This document shows, piece after piece, positions 6,416 through 10,913 of a DNA stretch of 10,913 bases (position 1 is its first letter; every line of letters starts with the position of its first letter). The DNA is from Azoarcus sp. (GTDB lineage: Bacteria; Pseudomonadota; Gammaproteobacteria; Burkholderiales; Rhodocyclaceae): positions 1 through 10,913 of the forward strand of contig JALNWS010000140.1 of the NCBI GenBank assembly GCA_023230755.1, read 5' to 3'. A program made the translations under genes and the position numbers. Below the pieces are notes generated by a model. It saw nothing but the letters and a program-made list of their open reading frames with translations, was not told where the DNA came from and ran no database searches.

Positions 6416-7523
6416 CCTGCTGCGCCGCCGCCTGCTGACTGCGCTTCCCGCCGGCCTCATCCTCGCCCATTTGCCGGGGACTGCGCTTGCCGCGCTTGCC
6501 GCTGAACCCGCGCTGCTCACCTGCTGGGCCGACTCACCCACGCATCCGCGTCGCTTCTTTGCCGGACGCAGCAATGACATCGCACGTGCGCTCGAACTGC
6601 CCGCCCGTGGTCACGAACTGGCCTGGCATCCCTCGGGCGACGGCTCGGCCGTGGTCGCCGCGCGTCGGCCCGGTCGCTTTCTGCAGCGCTGGGATGTGGC
6701 CAGTGGGCACCGACTCGCCGAGTTCGACGTCTATGATGCCGACGAGGACATCCGTCTTGAAGGCCACCTGAATTTCAGCCGCGACGGACGTCTGCTTTTC
6801 GCCACCGAAAGCGAACTGATCAACGGTCACGGTCGGGTGGGCGTCTACGACGCCCGGACGCTGCAGCGGCTGGCCGCCTGGCCCACCGGCGGCATTGGCC
6901 CGCATGCGCTGATGCAGCTTGCCGACGGACGCATTGCCGTTGCCAACGGCGGCGTACTGACCCTGCCCGAAACCGGCCGCCTCAAGCGCAACCTGGACAC
7001 TCTGGACCCGACCCTTGCACTGCTTGATCCCGAACACGGCCGCGTGCTCGCGCAATACCGCCTGCCCGACCCGTGGATGAGCGTGCGCCACATCGCACAG
7101 GCGGCCGATGGCCGCATCGCCGTATCACTGCAGAACGAAGCCCTGGACGCGGCAGACACGGTCAACGCACGCCCCCTGTTCGCCCTGCTCGCAGACGAGG
7201 GCTTGCGCTATGGCAGCGCCACGCCCGAGGTGCTCGCGGCCTGCGGCGGCTACGCCGGCGACATCGTCGCGATAGACGGGCCCAAAGGCCCCGTGTTTGC
7301 GGTGAGTTGCAGCGTGGCCGGCACCCTCGCCCTATGGCAGGCGGACGGCAACTTCATCGGCCACCTGCCCACGCCCGGCGTGTGTGCGCTGACCGCGTCG
7401 CGCGGGGGCCTGCTTGCCACCGGAGACGGCGGCGATCTGTGGTCGATCGCAGCACACGAAGCACGCGCCCAGGCGCACTGGCCGCACCCCTTCGCTTTCG
7501 ACAATCACGCTCGCCCGGCCTGA
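6405..7523 (+). CDS. DUF1513 periplasmic beta-propeller protein
   Basis: A 372-residue exported protein. The leader LLRRRLLTALPAGLILAHLPGTALA (about residues 5-29) has consecutive arginines before a moderate hydrophobic stretch, which suggests Tat export but could be Sec. The rest is a series of propeller-like repeats: GHELAWHPSG, ARRPGRFLQRWDVASGH, EGHLNFSRDGRLLFATE, GRVGVYDART, IGPHALMQLADGRIAVANGG, PWMSVRHIAQAADGRIAVS and GTLALWQADG. The segments EGHLNFS and IGPHAL carry histidines typical of DUF1513. No enzymatic function is established for the family. Its position as last gene of imelysin/DHOR loci suggests a structural or assembly role in that system. Start: GGAG (6395-6398) lies 6 nt upstream of ATG 6405, inside the preceding gene. 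The gene ends 23 nt short of the convergent glutaminase gene. Confidence 0.88.
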   Translation: MATDLLRRRLLTALPAGLILAHLPGTALAALAAEPALLTCWADSPTHPRRFFAGRSNDIARALELPARGHELAWHPSGDGSAVVAARRPGRFLQRWDVASGHRLAEFDVYDADEDIRLEGHLNFSRDGRLLFATESELINGHGRVGVYDARTLQRLAAWPTGGIGPHALMQLADGRIAVANGGVLTLPETGRLKRNLDTLDPTLALLDPEHGRVLAQYRLPDPWMSVRHIAQAADGRIAVSLQNEALDAADTVNARPLFALLADEGLRYGSATPEVLAACGGYAGDIVAIDGPKGPVFAVSCSVAGTLALWQADGNFIGHLPTPGVCALTASRGGLLATGDGGDLWSIAAHEARAQAHWPHPFAFDNHARPA

Positions 7524-7530
7524 CCGCGAA

Positions 7531-7545
7531 CGCCTGCGGCAGGCG
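7531..7545. terminator. Compact hairpin between convergent genes
   Basis: CGCCTG (7531-7536) and CAGGCG (7540-7545) form a perfect 6-bp stem with a 3-nt loop. It occupies most of the 23-bp gap between the DUF1513 stop (7523) and the glutaminase stop (7547). Location suggests bidirectional termination, but neither strand shows a T run. Confidence 0.45.
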
Positions 7546-7546
7546 C

Positions 7547-8458
7547 TCAGAACACCGACAGGCCGGTGCGCGCCACGAACATCTCGAGCGCCTTCATCCC
7601 CAGCAGCGAGTTGCCGGTTTCGTCCAGACCCGGCGACCACACGCACAGGCTGAGCGTATCGGGCAGCACGGCCACAATGCCGCCGCCTACCCCGCTCTTG
7701 CACGGCAGGCCGATACGGAAGGCAAACTCGCCAGCCGCGTCGTAGGTGCCACAGGTGAGCATCAGCGAGTTGATGCGTCGTGCCTGACGGTCGCTGACCA
7801 GTGCCGAGCCGTCGAGCGGATGTGCGCCGTCGTTGCACAGGAAGCCGATGGCTCGGGCGAGTTGCACGCAGTTCATTGCCACCGAGCACTGGTGAAAATA
7901 GAGATCGAGCACCGGCGCAACGTCGTTGTCGATCTTGCCGAAGCCTTTCATGAAGTTGGCGAGCGCGATGTTGCGATAGCCTGTGGCCGCTTCCGATGCG
8001 GCCACCTCCTCGTCAAACGCCACCGCTTCGCCACACAGGCCGGAGAGCAGACCGAGGATATCGGTCTTCCCGTCGCCGCAAGTGCTCACCAGGCGGTCGG
8101 CCACCGCAATCGCCCCGGCATTGATGAAGGGATTGCGCGGCACACCCTGCTCGGCTTCGAGCTGCACCAGGGAATTGAACGGGTTCCCCGAGGGCTCGCG
8201 CCCGATGCGCTCCCACAAGGCCTCGCCGAGGTGGCGCATGGCCAGGGTGAGCGAGAACACCTTGGAGATACTCTGGATGGAGAACAGCGTAGCCGCATCA
8301 CCGGCACAGTACTCCGCGCCCTCGCGGGTGCGCAGCGCAATGCCCAGCTGGTGGGGCGAAACCCGCGCGAGGGCGGGGATGTAGCTCGCCACCGTGCCGG
8401 CGCCGAGTTCGGGTCTGAGCGTGCTGACGATGTCGTCGAGTACGGGCTGGAAGTCCAT
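7547..8458 (-). CDS. glsA: Glutaminase (serine-dependent, GlsA family)
   Basis: A 303-residue cytosolic enzyme hydrolysing L-glutamine to L-glutamate and ammonia. It has the beta-lactamase-like fold of bacterial and kidney/liver-type glutaminases. The SxxK catalytic motif is visible as S63-I-S-K66 in FSIQSISKVFSL. The conserved blocks GREPSGNPFNS, PRNPFINAGAIA, NDGAHPLDG, MLTCGTYDAAGEFAFRIGLPCKSGVGGGI and SPGLDETGNS are all intact. Its length is normal for the single-domain bacterial form. Start: ATG 8458 has AAGGA about 7 nt upstream and begins the family's usual N-terminus; the frame extends to 8569 only as a shadow of the neighbouring gene. It lies 44 nt downstream of the VF530-family gene on the same strand, so the two are probably co-transcribed. 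It may serve nitrogen supply or acid resistance, but the sequence does not tell which. Confidence 0.96.
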   Translation of the reverse strand: MDFQPVLDDIVSTLRPELGAGTVASYIPALARVSPHQLGIALRTREGAEYCAGDAATLFSIQSISKVFSLTLAMRHLGEALWERIGREPSGNPFNSLVQLEAEQGVPRNPFINAGAIAVADRLVSTCGDGKTDILGLLSGLCGEAVAFDEEVAASEAATGYRNIALANFMKGFGKIDNDVAPVLDLYFHQCSVAMNCVQLARAIGFLCNDGAHPLDGSALVSDRQARRINSLMLTCGTYDAAGEFAFRIGLPCKSGVGGGIVAVLPDTLSLCVWSPGLDETGNSLLGMKALEMFVARTGLSVF

Positions 8459-8502
8459 CGTGCTGTCCTTGCGGGGGCGTTGCGGAATGCGTCTTCGCGC
8501 GT

Positions 8503-8739
8503 TCAGTGCCTGGGAATGCCGCTGCGCACCGTGTAGACATACAGCGCCTCGACCTGTTCGCGTGCCCACGGCGTGCGCCGCAGAAACTTGAGACTGGAGG
8601 CAATGCTGGGCTCGTGATTGAAGCAGCGGATGTCGATCTGCTGTCCGAGCTCGGCCCAGGTGTAGTAGCTCAGCAATTCGTTGAGGATCTTCTCCAGGGT
8701 CAGGCCGTGGAGGGGGTTATTGGGCTGTGCGTCTGCCAT
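8503..8739 (-). CDS. VF530 family protein (DUF2132)
   Basis: A 78-residue soluble protein matching the VF530/DUF2132 family across its length: NPLHGLTLEKIL near residues 8-19, the WAELGQQIDIRCFNHEPSI core, and SSLKFLRRTPWAREQVEALY near 48-68. The family is small, conserved and lacks an assigned pathway. I recall that a structural study of the Vibrio fischeri member proposed nucleic-acid binding, which the basic KFLRRTPWAR helix would suit. The ribosome site before ATG 8739 is weak (GAG 7 nt upstream). The glutaminase gene follows after 44 nt. Family assignment is confident; function is not. Confidence 0.92.
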   Translation of the reverse strand: MADAQPNNPLHGLTLEKILNELLSYYTWAELGQQIDIRCFNHEPSIASSLKFLRRTPWAREQVEALYVYTVRSGIPRH

Positions 8740-8766
8740 GGGCTCGTCTCGGATCGGGGCAGGCGA

Positions 8767-8795
8767 ACGATAGCAGCCCCCGGGCCATGCCCCAA
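8767..8795 (-). promoter_or_regulatory. Possible sigma70 promoter for VF530-glutaminase genes
   Basis: Read on the - strand, TTGGGG (8795-8790) and TATCGT (8772-8767) are separated by 17 nt. The -35 matches at 3 of 6 positions and the -10 at 4 of 6. It lies in the 83-bp gap behind the YjfB-like gene, about 28 nt upstream of the VF530 start. This is weak evidence in GC-rich DNA. Confidence 0.3.
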
Positions 8796-8822
8796 GTTTT
8801 CAGCATCCGCTGCCGGCGCAAG

Positions 8823-9017
8823 CTATACCCAGGTATCGATCACGCCACCGGCCGTTCCGGTCGGTGCTGCCGGTACGGGCGGCAGGGCCTCAAGCAACTG
8901 CATCGCGCTCTGCTCCTGAATGTCCATGGCTTTCTTGAGCACCGACACCGACACTTCCTGTTGAACCTGTGCTGCTGCATTCGCACTTGCGGCCGCAGCG
9001 ATGGACGAAACATCCAT
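8823..9017 (-). CDS. YjfB-like putative motility protein
   Basis: A 64-residue protein with the YjfB_motility family pattern: a short N-terminal MDVSSIAAAASANAAAQVQQEV segment, the signature SVSVLKKAMDIQEQSAMQLLEAL (about residues 24-46), then a proline/glycine-rich tail PPVPAAPTGTAGG ending DTWV. It has no signal peptide or membrane helix, and most of it should form an amphipathic helix. Such genes are often found in flagellated bacteria, but the molecular role is unknown. Start: ATG 9017 has AGGGAG about 8 nt upstream, and the family begins at this residue; an upstream ATG at 9038 would add seven atypical residues. A sigma28-type promoter lies 45 nt upstream, independently supporting a link with flagella. 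Confidence 0.88.
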   Translation of the reverse strand: MDVSSIAAAASANAAAQVQQEVSVSVLKKAMDIQEQSAMQLLEALPPVPAAPTGTAGGVIDTWV

Positions 9018-9062
9018 GATTCTTCTCCCTTCATGCACCAGGCGCGTACGCCGATATTGAGC

Positions 9063-9089
9063 CTAACGGCAGACAGCGGCAAAACTTGA
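9063..9089 (-). promoter_or_regulatory. Sigma28 (FliA) type promoter of the YjfB-like gene
   Basis: On the - strand, TCAAGTTT (9089-9082), an 11-nt spacer (9081-9071) and GCCGTTAG (9070-9063) match the flagellar sigma28 consensus TAAAGTTT-N11-GCCGATAA at 7 of 8 and 6 of 8 positions with the exact spacer. The predicted start is near 9056, giving a leader of about 40 nt that contains the AGGGAG ribosome site. Confidence 0.72.
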
Positions 9090-9112
9090 ATCGACACTGC
9101 CTTGTCGCCACG

Positions 9113-9125
9113 CACCAGCATGGTG
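9113..9125. other. Small perfect hairpin upstream of the MFS gene
   Basis: CACCA (9113-9117) and TGGTG (9121-9125) flank a 3-nt GCA spacer in the divergent intergenic region, 37 nt before the MFS start. It could be an operator or simply chance. No convincing promoter for the MFS gene was found beside it. Confidence 0.25.
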
Positions 9126-9162
9126 TTTATCCGAGTACCTTAGTCAGGATTGCACGGGTAAT

Positions 9163-10548
9163 ATGACGGATCTCCGGCGAGCGCCTTCGCCCCGCCCGCC
9201 GTCAATCGAATCTGTCCCCCGCACAATGATTCTGATCCTGAAGTCCTTCCGTTCGCTTTACTTTGCCACCCTGCTGATGCTGCTCGGCTCAGGCCTGCTC
9301 AGCACTTACCTGGCCCTGCGGGTGGCGGCGACAGCCGACGGGCTGTGGGTTGGCGCCCTGATGACGGCAAACTACGTCGGTCTGGTGCTGGGTGGCAAGG
9401 TGGGGCACCGCCTGATTGGACGCGTGGGCCACATCCGCGCCTATGTGGCGTGTGCCGGCGTGGTGACGGCAGCGGTGCTCGGCCACGGCCTGACCGACTG
9501 GTTGCCGGCCTGGCTGATGCTGCGCATGGTGATCGGCCTGTGCATGATGTGCCAGTACATGGTGATCGAGAGCTGGCTCAACGAGCAATCCATCGCCGAG
9601 CAGCGCGGGCAGGTTTTTTCCGGCTACATGGGCGCATCCTATCTTGGCCTGATTCTGGGTCAGCTGGCGCTGGTGGTGCACCCTGAGCTAGGGCTCGAAC
9701 TGCTGATGCTGGTCGGGCTGTGTTTTGCCCTGTGTCTGGTGCCGGTCGCACTCACGCACAAGCTGCACCCGGCCAAGCTCCACCCTGCACCGCTCGAATT
9801 GCGCTTTTTCTTCAAACGCGTCCCGCTGTCGCTGATCACCATTCTGGTCGCGGGCTTGCTGATCGGTTCCTTCTATGGTCTCGCGCCGCTCTACGGCACC
9901 CGCATGGGCCTGACCACTGAGCAGGTGGGCCTGTTCATGGGTAGCTGCATTTTTGCCGGCCTGCTCGTGCAGTGGCCCCTGGGCTGGCTGTCGGACCGGC
10001 GCGATCGCGTATGGCTGATCAGCCGCTGCGGTGTGGTGCTGGCAGTGCTCGCGCTGCCGCTCGCGGTACTGCCCGAGGCGCCGGTGTGGCTGCTGTTCGC
10101 GGCGGGCTTCGCCGTGTGCATGCTGCAGTTCTGCCTCTACCCGCTCGCAGTGGCCCTGGCCAACGACCATGTGGACGCAGACCTGCGGGTATCGCTCACC
10201 GCGATGCTGTTGCTGACCTTCGGCGTGGGCGCCAGTATCGGCCCCCTGCTCGCCGGCGTGCTCATGCGCTTTCTGGGCGCCAACATGCTGTACGTCTTTG
10301 TCGCCGTCTGCGCAGCAATGGTGGCATGGCGCGTGCAGCCCAAGCGCGCGACCCATCTGCATCAGGTCGACGACGCCCCGCTGCATCACATCCCGATGCC
10401 GGACAGCACCAGCAGCTCGCCGCTGACGGCCGCGCTCGACCCGCGGGTCGATGAGCAGATTGCGCAAGAACAGATGCAGCATGCCGGGCCGGAACAGCAA
10501 ACGCCCGGGACGGCCGACGAACCCGTCGAGCGGCCTTCAGAGGCCTGA
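9163..10548 (+). CDS. MFS transporter (YcaD-like)
   Basis: A 461-residue inner-membrane protein with about twelve hydrophobic helices, from LYFATLLMLLGSGLLSTYLAL near residue 31 to LYVFVAVCAAMVAW near 376-390. It resembles the YcaD-type MFS subgroup: FRSLYFATLLMLLGSGLLSTYLALR near the start, an ESWLNEQ motif after helix 4, RGQVFSGYMGASYLGL, and the second-half loop GWLSDRRDR. Substrates of this subgroup are unknown. After the last helix comes a tail of about 65-70 residues containing HLHQ (398-401) and HHIP, then Q/E/P-rich sequence, probably cytoplasmic and disordered. The start is uncertain: ATG 9163 has AGGA 13 nt upstream and adds a proline/arginine-rich 21-residue leader, while ATG 9226 (MILILKSFRS) matches family N-termini better but has no ribosome site. 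It is divergent from the YjfB-like gene. Confidence 0.88.
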   Translation: MTDLRRAPSPRPPSIESVPRTMILILKSFRSLYFATLLMLLGSGLLSTYLALRVAATADGLWVGALMTANYVGLVLGGKVGHRLIGRVGHIRAYVACAGVVTAAVLGHGLTDWLPAWLMLRMVIGLCMMCQYMVIESWLNEQSIAEQRGQVFSGYMGASYLGLILGQLALVVHPELGLELLMLVGLCFALCLVPVALTHKLHPAKLHPAPLELRFFFKRVPLSLITILVAGLLIGSFYGLAPLYGTRMGLTTEQVGLFMGSCIFAGLLVQWPLGWLSDRRDRVWLISRCGVVLAVLALPLAVLPEAPVWLLFAAGFAVCMLQFCLYPLAVALANDHVDADLRVSLTAMLLLTFGVGASIGPLLAGVLMRFLGANMLYVFVAVCAAMVAWRVQPKRATHLHQVDDAPLHHIPMPDSTSSSPLTAALDPRVDEQIAQEQMQHAGPEQQTPGTADEPVERPSEA

Positions 10549-10658
10549 GTTGAACCGATTTCCTGGCTAGACGGCGCACGCCGTTGCTGGTGCCGGCGAC
10601 GACACCATGCGCATTGAATGCCCACAGCATTGCGCTATTGGCGTTCACCATCAGCCAC

Positions 10659-10683
10659 CGCGCGAGGTACTGGCTCTCGCGCG
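10659..10683. repeat. Perfect hairpin between the MFS and FAH-family genes
   Basis: CGCGCGAG (10659-10666) and CTCGCGCG (10676-10683) form an 8-bp stem with a 9-nt loop, 17 nt beyond the stop of the convergent FAH-family gene. A 12-bp palindrome CTCAGCGCTGAG (10700-10711) contains that stop codon itself. Either could act in termination or RNA stability; neither has a T run. The rest of the 152-bp gap shows no gene I can name. Confidence 0.4.
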
Positions 10684-10700
10684 GGGCGATAAAAGCGCAC

Positions 10701-10913
10701 TCAGCGCTGAGCGCCCACCGTGATGTCGATGCTGCCCACGCCTGCGATCCCACCCTCGAGGCGGTCGCCGACTTTCACCGCGCCCACCCCGGCGGGTGTG
10801 CCGGTATAGATCAGGTCGCCGGCCTCAAGCGCGAAATAGCGCGACAGGTGGGCGATCACTTCGGGCACGCTCCAGATCTGCGAGGAAAGATCGCCCTGCT
10901 GGCGACGCTCGCC
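10701..10913 (-). CDS. Fumarylacetoacetate hydrolase family protein, C-terminal part (fumarylpyruvate hydrolase-like)
   Basis: The C-terminal 70 residues of a gene that continues past the right edge. It reads RQQGDLSSQIWSVPEVIAHL, then RYFALEAGDLIYTGTPAGVGAV and GDRLEGGIAGVGSIDITV before the stop. The EVIAHLS, GDLIxTGTPAGVG and GDxLEG blocks are hallmarks of the FAH fold, whose members hydrolyse C-C bonds of beta-diketo acids using a divalent metal. The RQxGDLSxxIWSVPEVI form is closest, in my recognition, to fumarylpyruvate hydrolases of gentisate breakdown and FAHD1-like acylpyruvases. The metal-binding N-terminal half lies outside the window, so the exact substrate cannot be settled. Confidence 0.92.
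   Translation of the reverse strand, partial: GERRQQGDLSSQIWSVPEVIAHLSRYFALEAGDLIYTGTPAGVGAVKVGDRLEGGIAGVGSIDITVGAQR

Noticed and set aside
7073..8536. 487-residue open frame on the + strand
   Set aside because: It overlaps the DUF1513 gene in another frame and runs antisense through the glutaminase gene. Its composition is arginine/histidine-rich and it has no recognisable domain.
9688..10500. 270-residue - strand frame rich in H, Q and R
   Set aside because: It is the antisense shadow of the MFS transporter; hydrophobic codons read backwards give this composition.

Overview
This window is GC-rich chromosomal DNA with strong GC preference at third codon positions. Its gene content (short-chain-length membrane stress protein, imelysin and di-haem oxidoreductase genes, SxxK glutaminase, VF530-family protein, YjfB-like motility protein, fumarylpyruvate-hydrolase-like enzyme) fits a free-living, flagellated betaproteobacterium, perhaps of the Thauera/Azoarcus kind. 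The genus is inference. I see no mobile element, tRNA, rRNA, CRISPR array or phage gene.

Left part (1-1700): the rho-independent terminator of an off-window gene is followed by a small GlsB/YeaQ/YmgE-type membrane protein on the + strand. It converges, across a hairpin, on a zinc-independent MDR oxidoreductase gene on the - strand. Positions 74-254 hold no gene I can support.

Centre (1700-7523): a sigma70-like promoter (TTGCAA, 17 nt, TACTAT) precedes a + strand run of five exported proteins: a small outer-membrane beta-barrel, an imelysin with an intact GxHxxE motif, a di-haem c-type oxidoreductase (DHOR/DUF1111), a second imelysin whose motif has lost its histidine, and a DUF1513 beta-propeller. 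The last three genes overlap. Imelysin, DHOR, imelysin and DUF1513 recur together in proteobacteria in iron-responsive loci. The natural reading is an envelope iron-handling system, functionally comparable to EfeO/EfeB, in which imelysins bind the metal and the di-haem protein does redox work. The beta-barrel at the head, and hairpins in the two untranslated spacers, are the least explained parts.

Right part (7524-10913): a hairpin separates the operon from a convergent - strand pair, VF530-family protein then glutaminase. Beyond it lies a 64-residue YjfB-like motility protein behind a very good match to a flagellar sigma28 promoter. Divergent from that is an MFS transporter with a long cytoplasmic tail. 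The window ends in the C-terminal 70 residues of a fumarylacetoacetate-hydrolase-family enzyme on the - strand. The 152 bp between the last two genes hold a perfect hairpin and long open frames on both strands that I could not assign.
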